Shown: positions 33,159 through 42,053, counted from the first letter of the stretch. The stretch: 64,000 bases of DNA from Aquimonas sp046318115 (GCA_046318115.1 JBKCVA010000078.1:1-64000), one strand, 5' to 3'. Numbers and translations: made by a program. Notes: generated by a model from the sequence alone, not told the origin.

Positions 33159-34451
33159 ATGGGTCAGTCGGTTGTAGTTCTCGGGGCACAATGGGGCGAC
33201 GAAGGCAAAGGCAAGATCGTCGACCTCCTCACCGAACGCGTCGGTGGCGTGGTGCGTTTCCAGGGCGGCCACAACGCGGGCCACACGCTGGTCATCGGTG
33301 GCAAGAAGACGGTGCTGCACCTGATTCCTTCCGGCATCCTGCATCCGGGCGTGCTTTGCATGATCGGCAATGGCGTGGTGCTGTCGCCGGCGGCGCTGCA
33401 GAAGGAGATCGGCGAGCTCGAAGCCGAGGGCATTGACGTGCGCTCGCGGCTGAAGATCAGCCCGGCGACGCCGCTGATCATGCCCTACCACATCGCGCTC
33501 GATCAGGCGCGCGAAAAGAAGGCAGGTGGCAAGGCCATCGGTACCACGGGCCGCGGTATCGGCCCGGCGTATGAGGACAAAGTCGCGCGCCGCGGCGTGC
33601 GCGTCTCCGATCTGCACTACCCCAGCGAGTTGGCCGAGAAGCTGCGCAGCGTGCTCGACTATCACAACTTCGTGCTGACCCAGTATCTGGGCGTCGAAGG
33701 GGTCGACTATCAGAAGACGCTCGACGAAGCCCTGGCGTTCGGCGAGTACGTCGAACCGATGAAGGCCGACGTTGCCGGTCTTCTGCATGAGCTGCGCAAG
33801 CAGGGCAGGCAGGTGCTGTTCGAGGGTGCGCAGGGTTCGCTGCTGGACATCGACCACGGCACCTATCCCTACGTCACCTCCAGCAACACCACGACCGGTG
33901 GCGCGCTGGCTGGCACCGGCGTGGGTGCGGATGCCATCGACTACGTGCTGGGCATTGCCAAGGCCTATGCCACGCGCGTCGGTGGCGGTCCGTTCCCGAC
34001 CGAGCTGAACAACGAACTGGGCGAAGAGATTCGTCGCCGCGGCCAGGAGTTCGGTGCCACCACCGGCCGCCCGCGTCGCTGCGGCTGGATCGACATCGTT
34101 GCGCTGAAGCGTGCGGTCGCGATCAACGGCATCACGGGGCTCTGCGTGACCAAGCTCGACGTGCTGGACGGCCTGCCCAGCCTCAAGATGTGCATCGGCT
34201 ACCGCTACCGCGGCAAGGAAACCGAGTACGCGCCGCTCGATGCGGCCGGCTGGGAAGAGTGCGAGCCGGTCTACCTCGAGTTCCCGGGCTGGAGCGAATC
34301 CACCCACAACGTGACCGAGTGGGACAAGCTGCCGCCGGCCGCGCGCGCCTACCTGCGCTCGCTGGAGGAACTGGTCGGATGCCCGCTGGCCATGGTGTCC
34401 ACCGGCCCCGACCGCAACGCCAACATCGTGCTCAAGGATCCGTTCGCGTAA
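33159..34451 (+). CDS. purA: Adenylosuccinate synthetase
   Basis: This 430-residue enzyme joins IMP and aspartate using GTP, the first committed step to AMP. GAQWGDEGKGK at residues 9-19 contains the catalytic Asp14 and the GTP loop. GGHNAGHT, GTTGRGIGPAYEDK, GAQGSLLDIDHGTYPYVTSS and TTGRPRRCGWID are all intact. ATG 33159 was chosen over GTG 33150 because GGAG lies 8 bases upstream and MGQSVVVLG matches the family start. A Nudix gene follows after 7 bases. Confidence 0.97.
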   Translation: MGQSVVVLGAQWGDEGKGKIVDLLTERVGGVVRFQGGHNAGHTLVIGGKKTVLHLIPSGILHPGVLCMIGNGVVLSPAALQKEIGELEAEGIDVRSRLKISPATPLIMPYHIALDQAREKKAGGKAIGTTGRGIGPAYEDKVARRGVRVSDLHYPSELAEKLRSVLDYHNFVLTQYLGVEGVDYQKTLDEALAFGEYVEPMKADVAGLLHELRKQGRQVLFEGAQGSLLDIDHGTYPYVTSSNTTTGGALAGTGVGADAIDYVLGIAKAYATRVGGGPFPTELNNELGEEIRRRGQEFGATTGRPRRCGWIDIVALKRAVAINGITGLCVTKLDVLDGLPSLKMCIGYRYRGKETEYAPLDAAGWEECEPVYLEFPGWSESTHNVTEWDKLPPAARAYLRSLEELVGCPLAMVSTGPDRNANIVLKDPFA

Positions 34452-34458
34452 GCGGCCC

Positions 34459-35031
34459 ATGGGTCTCTTGATCGACACGCCCGAACGCCGCGCGCATCTG
34501 CGCGCGGCGTTTGCAGCACACGCCGGGCGCTGCCCTTCGCAGGCCGACCTTGCGGCCGAGTTCATCGCCCTGCTGGCCGACCCGCTGGCCTTTTCGCGCG
34601 AGCGCCTCGAAGGCCACTTCACCGGCTCGGCCTGGCTGGTCTCGCAGGATGGCCAGCGCGTGCTGCTGACTCACCATCGCAAGCTGCAGCGCTGGCTGCA
34701 GTTGGGCGGGCATGCCGACGGCGATGCGGACCTCGCTGCCGTTGCTCTGCGCGAGGCCGAGGAAGAGTCGGGCCTGCGCGGGCTGCTCGTCGAAGGTGAG
34801 GTGTTCGACCTCGACCGCCACTCGATTCCCGAGCGAGCCGATGTGCCCGGGCACTGGCACTACGATGTGCGCTACGTTGTTCGCGCCGGTAGTGACGAGG
34901 TCTTCGCGGTCAGCGAGGAGTCGCTGGCGCTGGACTGGGTGTCGATCGAGGACTTGCTGAACGCCCCGTCCTCTGACGAATCGCTGCAGCGGATGGCGAG
35001 GCTCTGGCAGGCGCTTCCGCACGCTCGCTAG
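34459..35031 (+). CDS. Nudix hydrolase
   Basis: This 190-residue Nudix-fold protein has a long N-terminal extension of about 55 residues before the fold. The box runs from GGHADGDADLAAVAL to REAEEESGL (about 83-106). The metal-binding REAEEESG core is intact, but the first glutamate of the consensus is replaced by Ala90, so the box is not canonical. The later VPGHWHYDVRYVV segment with several His residues is typical of this subgroup. The substrate is unknown. It lies 7 bases after purA and is probably co-transcribed. Confidence 0.85.
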   Translation: MGLLIDTPERRAHLRAAFAAHAGRCPSQADLAAEFIALLADPLAFSRERLEGHFTGSAWLVSQDGQRVLLTHHRKLQRWLQLGGHADGDADLAAVALREAEEESGLRGLLVEGEVFDLDRHSIPERADVPGHWHYDVRYVVRAGSDEVFAVSEESLALDWVSIEDLLNAPSSDESLQRMARLWQALPHAR

Positions 35032-35062
35032 CAAGCCCCTCGCGCGCCCGCCGACCGGGGCG

Positions 35063-35545
35063 TCAGTCCTTCCTCACAGCCGGGCCTTGCGCCTGTCGCT
35101 TCAGGCTGAGCTCCAGCTCGGTATTCAGGCCGTTCACCGCCAGATGCACTTCCAGCCCCATCGCCAGGCTGGCCACCAGCAGCGACGCGACGCCGAACAG
35201 GGCGAAGCCTGCGGGGACTTCGCCCAGCGCGAAGCCTGTGTAGGCGTCGATCGCCAGGGCCAAGCTGGTGGCGACGAAGGCGCCCAGCGCCACGTACAGC
35301 AGCACGCAGGCGCGCAGCACATAGTGGCTGCGGCGGCGATGCTGCTTGATCTGTCGATCGACCGCGGCGCGCAGCTCATCGCTGCCGCATTCGCCGCGTG
35401 TCTGGATGAGTGCGCGCAGGCGATCGACCACGCGCGCCAACCGGTTGTTGGCCGAGATCAGCAGCGAGCCGGTGGCGGCCATCAGCAGGGCAGGGGCCAG
35501 CATGGCGGTGAGGATGGGGTAGTGGCTGCCGGCATCGGGCATCAT
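35063..35545 (-). CDS. DUF2721 membrane protein
   Basis: This protein of about 160 residues has three hydrophobic segments (about residues 9-28, 74-95 and 104-128). The first is followed by SANNRLARVVDRLRALI, the characteristic DUF2721 motif. The C-terminal tail is charged and cytosolic (LNTELELSLKRQAQG). The function is unknown. The start at 35545 (or the adjacent ATG at 35542) places the first helix at the N-terminus; an upstream extension is Pro/Arg-rich and runs into repeat DNA. It converges on the Nudix gene. Confidence 0.78.
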   Translation of the reverse strand: MMPDAGSHYPILTAMLAPALLMAATGSLLISANNRLARVVDRLRALIQTRGECGSDELRAAVDRQIKQHRRRSHYVLRACVLLYVALGAFVATSLALAIDAYTGFALGEVPAGFALFGVASLLVASLAMGLEVHLAVNGLNTELELSLKRQAQGPAVRKD

Positions 35546-35930
35546 CGGGTGGGGCCGTGCGGGTGAGGGATGTGCCCATGCTAGCCGGCAATCGATGCTG
35601 CTCATGCGTGGGTGGCGCATGTGGCAGGCCGACGGACTCGTCAGGCCCCGCCGCGTGGGGCTGATCGGCACGAACCGGGGCCAGGATCGTGCTTCGCTCG
35701 GCACGAACCGGGGCGAGGTTCGAGCTTTGGTGGGTCAAGACCCACCCTATGGGGGGCAGACATCCGGCAGGGCGGACATCCGGCGAGTCGCGGCCCACGC
35801 GGCAGCCCAGTCTCGGTCAGGAACCCTGCGGCAGCCATAGGGTGGGTCTTGACCCACCGGCTCTCCGCCTCTGCTCAGGGTTGGACACGTGGTCTGCCAT
35901 CGGCGTGTCTACGCAGCATCCGAACGCCGC
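35546..35930. other. Repeat-rich intergenic region
   Basis: No gene is seen in these 385 bases. They hold two copies of CGGCACGAACCGGGGC (35665-35680 and 35699-35714), two GACATCCGGC copies (about 35759 and 35774) and the inverted-repeat element at 35729-35858. Short open frames across it follow the repeats and have no recognisable product. Confidence 0.6.
35729..35858. repeat. 130-bp element bounded by 24-bp inverted repeats
   Basis: The 24 bases at 35729-35752 are the exact reverse complement of 35835-35858. Each end is itself nearly palindromic (GGTGGGTC-AA-GACCCACC), so three alternative hairpins can form. The interior is about 82 bases without coding potential. The motif is familiar as a dispersed intergenic repeat in xanthomonads, so this may be a miniature mobile element or a pair of REP units. 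Confidence 0.8.
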
Positions 35931-38153
35931 TCAGAACCGCCAGCGCAGACTCAACAGCCAGGCCTGCGCGCGGTAATCCGGGCTTTCGTCACCCAGCAGA
36001 ATGACGTTGGCCAGCGTGTTCGGCGCGCTGCCGTCCTCGGCGAAATCGGCGCCGTCGAAACGTTCGAGGCGGTAGTGCAGGCCGAGTTCGAGGCCTTCGC
36101 GCAGCGCGTAGTCGAGGCTGGCATCTAGGCGCAGCAGGCGGGCGCGGGTATCGGGCAGGGGCGCGCTGCTGAGCGCGCTGCCTGTGCTCACGCGCAGCGC
36201 GCCCTGCGCATCGCTGAGGCTGGCATCAGCACGCAGGCGCAGGCGCGAGCCCGGCGCGCGATGGGCGAGGCCGAGGCCGAGGCTGTCGACCGTATCCGTG
36301 TGTTCCACCGCCCAGTTGCGGTTCGGATCATTGGCCTGCGGCAGGCGGTTGGCGCCGCCCTGGAAGGCCCGCCCGCGCTGCGCGGCATCCAGCCATTCGC
36401 GGCCGGCGAAAGCATTCAGCCAGAGGCTCTGCGTGAGCCCCTGCGCGAGATCCAGCTGCAGATGGCGGATGCGGCTGTCGGTGAGGCCGAACTCCGAGGC
36501 GCGGTAGTCGTCGCGCACTTCGCCGAGGTTGAAGTTCCACTGGCTGCGCTCGCTGGCCGCGAAGCTTGCGAAGCCGCTGACCTGATGGCGGCGGCGATCG
36601 GCGAGGTGGTACTGCCGCAGGCCCGGCAGATTCTCGAAGGCGCCGGGTACGCTGGCGATGTACTCGGGGCTGTGGCTCTCGACGAAGTCGCGGCTGCCCA
36701 GATAGGTCGAGCCTTCGCGATCGGCGCCACCCAGCTTGAAGCCGTAGTCGAAGCGTTCGCTCGCGCGGTGCCGCAGCTTTAGCAGCAGTCGCTGCTCGCG
36801 GCTGTCGCTGCGCGCCGAGGCCGTGCGCGCGATGGCCTGGTGGGCGAGTTCGGCGTCGATGCCGAAGCGCCGATGCGGATGCCACCCGGCGCCTAGCGCG
36901 TACAGACTGTCGCGATAGCCGGGGGCGATGTTGAAGCGCCGGCGCGCGCTGTTGGCGGCGGCGTTCTGCAGCTCCGAGTCACCGCTGATGTAGACGTACT
37001 CGTCGACCGGCGTGCGGTTGTCGCGGTCATCGATGCGCAGGCGTGCATCCCAGCGCAGCACGCTGTTCGAGCGCTGGGCCAGACGCAGGCTGAGCAGACG
37101 CGTGTCGACGCGGCCGTCGAGGTCGGGACGTGGCAGCGGCACCGACAGCGCAGCCAGCAGGGCCGGGACCGCGCTGTAGTCGAGATAGGCCTGGTTCTGC
37201 CGCATTTGCCCGAAGGCGACATCGGCATTGAGGCGCAGGCTGGGCGAGAGCGCATAGCCGGCGGCGAGACTCAGCTGCTGGAAGCGGTTGTCGGGCGCGG
37301 GCTGGGCGCGGTTCACTGCCGGCGAGCCGCTGCCCCCGGCCCAGCCGCCGACCTGGGCGAAGGGCGTCTGCCAGCTGAGTGCATCAATCGCATTGTCGAA
37401 ATGCGAGAGATACAGGGCCGTGCGCAGCTGCAGCCGCGGACCGGCATGCAGCAGGCCGAGATCGGCCGTGCGCGTGCGCTGGTCGAGCGGGGCGGCGAGC
37501 AGGATCGCACGCGCATTGCCGCCTGTGTTTCCGGTGACCGCGGCGAAGCGGCGCAGGCCGGACTGCTGGCTCTCGCGATAGCGGGCGTCGAGCTGCAGCT
37601 GCGGGCCCAGCACCGCGCGACCGCGCAGCTCGGCCTGGCCGCGACGACGCTCCAGCTGTACCGGCACCAACGAGGGCAGCAGCTCGCGCATGGCCGCGGT
37701 GGTCGCACCAGGCACCCAGCCCGCGGGCAGGGCGAAGTCGCCGCGGCCGTCGCCGCGCATCGGCGTGAACACGCGAGTCACGCCGCTGGAAAGGCGTTCG
37801 CCTTCGGCCTCGACGCGCCAGCGTCCGGCTTCGCCAAGGCTGAGCGCGACACTCGGCTGCGGGCCACCGGCATCGCGCAGTTCCGCGCGCCAGAAGCGCG
37901 CGGACTCCGGCGCGAGCGGTTTACACAGCAGCAGATCCAGCAGGCCGAGGGAGCCGTCTTCCTGCGCGCGGCCGGCGAGCGCACTGCGACGGAAGGGATC
38001 TTCACTGGGCAAGGCCGCACCCAGCACCAGGCTGTGGCAGCCGTGATCGACGGGCAGCCAGGCGGGCGCGTCCTTCGCGGGCGCCGCAAGGCCGTGGCTG
38101 GAGGCCAGCCCGAGGGCGAGTGCGGTGGCGGGTGGTGCAATCCTGCACAGCAT
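35931..38153 (-). CDS. MtrB/PioB-family outer membrane beta-barrel
   Basis: This 740-residue exported protein has a signal peptide (about residues 1-23, ending GLAAPA) and many alternating beta strands. It ends in LLSLRWRF, whose C-terminal Phe is an outer-membrane barrel signature. The NARAILLAAPLDQRTRTADLG segment and overall layout match MtrB/PioB proteins, which form the pore that holds a decaheme cytochrome in the outer membrane. The N-terminal CXXC of Shewanella MtrB is not obvious; only isolated cysteines are seen near residues 39 and 77. GGAG lies upstream of the ATG. The partner decaheme gene is immediately upstream on the same strand, 165 bases away. Confidence 0.78.
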   Translation of the reverse strand: MLCRIAPPATALALGLASSHGLAAPAKDAPAWLPVDHGCHSLVLGAALPSEDPFRRSALAGRAQEDGSLGLLDLLLCKPLAPESARFWRAELRDAGGPQPSVALSLGEAGRWRVEAEGERLSSGVTRVFTPMRGDGRGDFALPAGWVPGATTAAMRELLPSLVPVQLERRRGQAELRGRAVLGPQLQLDARYRESQQSGLRRFAAVTGNTGGNARAILLAAPLDQRTRTADLGLLHAGPRLQLRTALYLSHFDNAIDALSWQTPFAQVGGWAGGSGSPAVNRAQPAPDNRFQQLSLAAGYALSPSLRLNADVAFGQMRQNQAYLDYSAVPALLAALSVPLPRPDLDGRVDTRLLSLRLAQRSNSVLRWDARLRIDDRDNRTPVDEYVYISGDSELQNAAANSARRRFNIAPGYRDSLYALGAGWHPHRRFGIDAELAHQAIARTASARSDSREQRLLLKLRHRASERFDYGFKLGGADREGSTYLGSRDFVESHSPEYIASVPGAFENLPGLRQYHLADRRRHQVSGFASFAASERSQWNFNLGEVRDDYRASEFGLTDSRIRHLQLDLAQGLTQSLWLNAFAGREWLDAAQRGRAFQGGANRLPQANDPNRNWAVEHTDTVDSLGLGLAHRAPGSRLRLRADASLSDAQGALRVSTGSALSSAPLPDTRARLLRLDASLDYALREGLELGLHYRLERFDGADFAEDGSAPNTLANVILLGDESPDYRAQAWLLSLRWRF

Positions 38154-38318
38154 GGCGGTCTCCTATGGAAGGTCGTAACCACTCCATCCGGGAGTTGTTC
38201 CGACGTCATGAGTCCGGCACCTGTCCGTACTCACTCAGGCTGAATAAAGCACTTGCGTCCTTGATTCGCGGGCGCGCCATCCCGGGCGCGCGGGAAGGTC
38301 TCAAGAATCAGAGCTTCC

Positions 38319-39251
38319 CTATCTCGTGGCGCCGACGCCGGAAGGATGGTTGCTGCCATGCACCTGCTGGTGGCAGTTGAGGCAGTCCTGGCCCATCAGC
38401 GAGGTCGAGCCCGAAGGCAGGGTGCTGCCGGACAGGCCGGTGCCCGACAGCGCCGTGCTCGGATGGAACTGGGCCAGATGGCACTGCTGGCAGAGGAAGG
38501 GCGTGCGCTGCTTCAGCAGAGCCGCATGCGAGCTGCCGTGCGGGGTGTGGCAGCTCATGCAGTCTTCGGCCGCCGGCGGGTGCTCCCACAGGAAAGGCCC
38601 GCGCATCTCGGCATGGCATTCGTGGCAGGTCTCGTTGAGCGTGCTGCGGGTGAGTGCGCCCGGCGTGGCGCTGCCGTGCGGGGCGTGGCAATCGCTGCAC
38701 TGCATCCGGCCCAGATCGAGCGGGTGCGCCGAGACCTTCATGAACTCCGCATGCTCCTTGCGATGGCAGCTGGCGCAGTGCTCGACCTCGGTGTCGGCGC
38801 TGAGCATGGGATCGTTGAGCGTGTGCAGCTGGTGGCAGTCGACGCAGGCCAGACCGGCGTCGGCGTGCGCGCTGCCGGTCCAGTGCATCGCGCTGCCGCG
38901 GTGGCAGTCGAGGCAGACCGCATCGCCGGCGCCGCCGCCTTCGCCCTTGGCGAAGCGCACATCGGTGGCAGCGCGCGGCTCGCCGCGCGGCGGGCGGCGC
39001 ATGTGCGCTTCGCTGGCGCCGTGGCAGCTGGCGCAGCCCTCATCGGCGAAGCGGTTGCGCGGATCCGACAGCACCGCATGCGGGCCGTGCAGCACGGCAT
39101 TCAGCTGCGCATCGTCGTGGCAGGCGAGGCAGGTGTCGGCGGCTTCGGGCAGCTGAGCATGCGCGGGCTGCATATGCATCTCGCCGATCCACAGCAGCAG
39201 GGCACAGACGACCGGAAGCAGTGGGCGCAGGCGCGCCAGACTCGAATGCAT
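38319..39251 (-). CDS. Decaheme c-type cytochrome (MtrA/DmsE family)
   Basis: This 310-residue exported protein carries ten CXXCH heme-attachment motifs: CLACH, CASCH, CLDCH, CVDCH, CASCH, CSDCH, CHECH, CMSCH, CQQCH and CLNCH. Ten hemes in about 310 residues matches MtrA, PioA and DmsE, which carry electrons through the outer membrane inside an MtrB-type barrel. A signal peptide precedes the mature protein (LLPVVCALLLWIG to PAHAQ). ATG 39251 was preferred over an upstream TTG because of the signal peptide and a G-rich site before it. It is the first gene of an operon with the barrel. Confidence 0.9.
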   Translation of the reverse strand: MHSSLARLRPLLPVVCALLLWIGEMHMQPAHAQLPEAADTCLACHDDAQLNAVLHGPHAVLSDPRNRFADEGCASCHGASEAHMRRPPRGEPRAATDVRFAKGEGGGAGDAVCLDCHRGSAMHWTGSAHADAGLACVDCHQLHTLNDPMLSADTEVEHCASCHRKEHAEFMKVSAHPLDLGRMQCSDCHAPHGSATPGALTRSTLNETCHECHAEMRGPFLWEHPPAAEDCMSCHTPHGSSHAALLKQRTPFLCQQCHLAQFHPSTALSGTGLSGSTLPSGSTSLMGQDCLNCHQQVHGSNHPSGVGATR

Positions 39252-39282
39252 GAAAGTGCCCCCGCGCTGGACAATGTCCAAG

Positions 39283-39324
39283 AGTCTAGACAGGACGCGC
39301 GGGTCCGGGTTTGATCAGGATCGG
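39283..39324 (-). promoter_or_regulatory. FNR/CRP-like site and -10 for the decaheme operon
   Basis: TTGATCAGGATCGG at 39311-39324 matches the FNR consensus TTGAT-N4-ATCAA at 8 of 10 core bases. On the minus strand TAGACT (39283-39288) lies 32 bases from its centre, the spacing of a class II FNR promoter (site centred at -41.5). It sits midway between two divergent redox genes. Binding by FNR, CRP or a relative is inferred. Confidence 0.4.
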
Positions 39325-39379
39325 GTATGCGTGTCGCCAAGCAGGCATGCTCACTCACTGTGATTGACCGGAGCCCCGC

Positions 39380-40720
39380 ATGAGCCCTGCCAGCGCTTCG
39401 AAGCCCTTGCCTCAGCGCGCGGCGTTCTGGCTGGGCATCTACGTGCTGCTGGTGGTCGCGCCCCTCGCGCTGCTGCTGCTGGGCGAGCGGCCGCGGCCCG
39501 GCGGCTTCTGGTGGGATTTCGCGCTGGCCCTGGGCTATGCCGCGCTGGCGATGATGGGCCTGCAGTTCGCGCTGACCGCGCGCTTCAAGCGGGCGACCGC
39601 GCCCTTCGGCATCGACCTCATTTATTACTTCCACCGTTATCTGGCGTCGATCGCGACGGCGCTGCTGGTGGTGCATGCGCTGATTCTGCTGCTGCGCTTT
39701 CCGGCGGCAGTTGGGCGTATCGATCTGGTCAACGCGCCTATCCACATGAGTGCTGGCTGGGTGGCACTGCTCGCCTTTCTCGCGCTGGTGGCGAGTTCGC
39801 TGTGGCGCAAGCGCCTGCGGCTGGAATACGACCGCTGGCGCCGCGTGCACGTGGTGCTGGCGGTGATCGGCCTGGTTGCTGCCTTCGTCCATGTGCTGGG
39901 CTCGGCCAGCTACCTGGAAACGCCGTGGAAGTACGCACTGTGGGCGGGGCTCGGTGCGTTCTGGCTGGGCCTCGTGTTGTGGGTGCGGGGCCTGCGTCCG
40001 CTGGCCTTGATCCGGCGACCCTGGAAAGTGGTCGAGGTTCGGCCGGAGCGCGGCCGCAGCTGGACCGTGGCGGTGGCGCCGGAGGACGGGCAGGGCTTCG
40101 ACTATCGCGCGGGCCAGTTCGCCTGGCTGAGCCTCCGGGCTTCGCCGTTCGGCATGCGCGAGCATCCGTTCTCGATCGCTTCCAGCCCCAGTCGGCCGGG
40201 CCGGGTCGAGTTCACCATCAAGGAGCTCGGTGACTTCACCCGCACGATTGGTAGCCTTCAGCCCGGCGAGCGCGCCTGGGTGGATGGCCCCTACGGCAAC
40301 TTCGGTGTCGAGGGCCACGAGGATGCGCCTGGGCTGGTGTTCATCGCCGGCGGTGTCGGCATCGCGCCGGTGATGAGCCTGCTGCGCTGGCTGTCGGACC
40401 TGGGCGAGCAGCGGCCCTTGTGGCTGTTCTACGGCAACCGTGATGTCGAGCGGATCGTCTTCCGCGAGGAGCTCGAAGCCCTGCAGCAGCGGCTCAAGCT
40501 CAAGCTCGTGCACGTGCTGGGCGATCCGCCGGAGGACTGGCAGGGCGAGCGTGGTTTCATCACCGCCGAGGTGCTGAACCGGCACCTGCCGGGCCAGCGC
40601 GATCGCCTGCACTATTTCGTCTGCGGGCCCGAGCCCATGATCCGCCTGTCCGAACGCAGCCTCGACGCACTCGGCGTGCCGCTGGCGCGCCTGCACTCCG
40701 AGATCTTCGATCTCGCCTGA
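39380..40720 (+). CDS. Ferric-reductase-like flavocytochrome
   Basis: This 446-residue inner-membrane protein combines a six-helix heme domain with an FAD/NAD(P)H reductase domain. Four His residues are placed as expected for two b hemes: His85 and His99 in one helix, His157 and His171 in another, each pair 14 apart. The FAD motif is EHPFSIASSP. The nucleotide loop is FIAGGVGIAPVMSLLRWL and the C-terminal CGPEPMI closes the reductase fold. Such proteins move electrons from NAD(P)H across the membrane, to ferric iron, oxygen or a redox partner. It is divergent from the decaheme cytochrome and followed by a cytochrome c, so it may feed or draw on that pathway. Confidence 0.85.
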   Translation: MSPASASKPLPQRAAFWLGIYVLLVVAPLALLLLGERPRPGGFWWDFALALGYAALAMMGLQFALTARFKRATAPFGIDLIYYFHRYLASIATALLVVHALILLLRFPAAVGRIDLVNAPIHMSAGWVALLAFLALVASSLWRKRLRLEYDRWRRVHVVLAVIGLVAAFVHVLGSASYLETPWKYALWAGLGAFWLGLVLWVRGLRPLALIRRPWKVVEVRPERGRSWTVAVAPEDGQGFDYRAGQFAWLSLRASPFGMREHPFSIASSPSRPGRVEFTIKELGDFTRTIGSLQPGERAWVDGPYGNFGVEGHEDAPGLVFIAGGVGIAPVMSLLRWLSDLGEQRPLWLFYGNRDVERIVFREELEALQQRLKLKLVHVLGDPPEDWQGERGFITAEVLNRHLPGQRDRLHYFVCGPEPMIRLSERSLDALGVPLARLHSEIFDLA

Positions 40721-40757
40721 CCTTCCAACTTCCAACGCCATCGCCAGGAGACACACC

Positions 40758-41159
40758 ATGCGAGAACTCTGGGCCCGTCGTATTGCTGCCATCACCGGTC
40801 TGATGGTCGTGCTGTTGTCCGCTGCCTTCGCCGCGGTGCAGAACCCGCCTGCAGGTGCCCCACTCGTTGCGATCGCGGCGGACGGCGCCGACGCCGCGCT
40901 GCTGGCGCGCGGGCGCGAGGTGGTGGTGGCCAACGACTGCCTGATGTGCCACTCGATCGCCGGCGAGGGCAGCCCGCGCAGCCCGCTGGATGGCGTCGGT
41001 TCGCGTCTGTCCGAGACCGAGATCCTCCACTTCGCGATCGCCGACGAGTCGGTGCAGGACGACCTCTCGCCGCGCGCGATCAAGGCCAAACGCGACTACG
41101 CCGAGCTGCCGCAAGAAGACCTGCAGGCGATGACGGCGTATCTCGCTTCACTCAAGTAG
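40758..41159 (+). CDS. Monoheme cytochrome c
   Basis: This 133-residue exported class I-like cytochrome has an N-terminal hydrophobic segment (about 8-26) acting as signal or anchor. One heme site, CLMCH, is followed by a C-terminal helix (LQAMTAYLASL), and possible Met ligands are only in the last part. The sequence around LSETEILHFAIAD resembles small periplasmic cytochromes found with oxidoreductases. It is 37 bases downstream of the flavocytochrome with AGGAG before the ATG, so it is likely an electron carrier for that operon. Confidence 0.85.
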   Translation: MRELWARRIAAITGLMVVLLSAAFAAVQNPPAGAPLVAIAADGADAALLARGREVVVANDCLMCHSIAGEGSPRSPLDGVGSRLSETEILHFAIADESVQDDLSPRAIKAKRDYAELPQEDLQAMTAYLASLK

Positions 41160-41204
41160 CAGAGGGCGACCCGTGGGGCACAGCGCGCACTACCCGCCAG
41201 CGCC

Positions 41205-42053
41205 TCACTCGTCCTCGAGCTGGCTGTGCGCGTACTCGGCGTCGAGCTTCTCCATTGCGTCCTTGGGCTTCAGTTTGGCGGCGCGCTCATAGGCCGCGGC
41301 CGCGTCGTCCTCGCGCTTGTCGCCGTAGAGCAGCATCAGGCCGTTGCCGTACTCGATGTGGGCGATCGGCGAGTCGGGGGTCAGCTCGACGGCGGTGGCG
41401 AGGTGTTTCTCGCCGACCGCGGCTTTGGCGCCATAGGTCAGGCCGCCAATCATGCCGCCGACCTTGTTGATGATCTCGGCGTGATAGAGGCCGAGCGCGG
41501 TGTGCGCCTCGGCATGCTTGGGCGCGAGCTTGAGCGTCGCATCAAGACTCTCCTTCACCTTGCCGGCCAGGCCTTGGGTGAGCGCCTTGGCGATCGAGAT
41601 GCTCTGGCTGTAGCGGCCGATCGCGAACGCCCGGCGGAAGTGGCTGTTGGTGCGTTTCGGCAGCGCCTCGGCGGCGGCCTCGGCGAGCGCCACCAACTGC
41701 TCGTAGCGCTTGAGCTTGGCCGCGTCGGAATCCAGCAGGTGGCTGCCGTGGATCCCCCCAGCCTTGACCGCAACCGAGGCGCCCAGCACGCCGAGCGATT
41801 CGCCCAGCTCGAAGGCGTGCTGGAAATCTCCTGCATGGAAAGCACGCCAGGCCTCCTGCAAGGTGGTCGCGGCCTCGGCGGGATCGAGCTTGAGCTTGGC
41901 TGCCTTCAGGCTGGCGGCGACGTCGGATTCGTCAGGGTAGGGTTCGCAGTCGCCGGAATGCAGCTTTGGCCATGCCTTCTCCAACTTGCCGCCGGCGTAG
42001 TCGAAGGCCTTGCTGTCATGGGGGAATGCCGCCCAGCCTTTGCTCTTGGACAT
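41205..42053 (-). CDS. TPR-like repeat protein
   Basis: This 282-residue soluble protein, without a signal peptide, is made mostly of alpha-helical repeats. Three tetratricopeptide-like units can be picked out: AWRAFHAGDFQHAFELGESL, LAPKHAEAHTALGLYHAEI, and LTPDSPIAHIEYGNGLMLLY followed by AYERAAKLKPKDA. The N-terminus (GWAAFPHDSKAFDYAGGKLE) is conserved-looking but unknown to me. The ATG at 42053 has a strong GGAGG site 6 bases upstream. It stands alone, converging on the cytochrome c gene. Its function is unknown. Confidence 0.75.
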   Translation of the reverse strand: MSKSKGWAAFPHDSKAFDYAGGKLEKAWPKLHSGDCEPYPDESDVAASLKAAKLKLDPAEAATTLQEAWRAFHAGDFQHAFELGESLGVLGASVAVKAGGIHGSHLLDSDAAKLKRYEQLVALAEAAAEALPKRTNSHFRRAFAIGRYSQSISIAKALTQGLAGKVKESLDATLKLAPKHAEAHTALGLYHAEIINKVGGMIGGLTYGAKAAVGEKHLATAVELTPDSPIAHIEYGNGLMLLYGDKREDDAAAAYERAAKLKPKDAMEKLDAEYAHSQLEDE

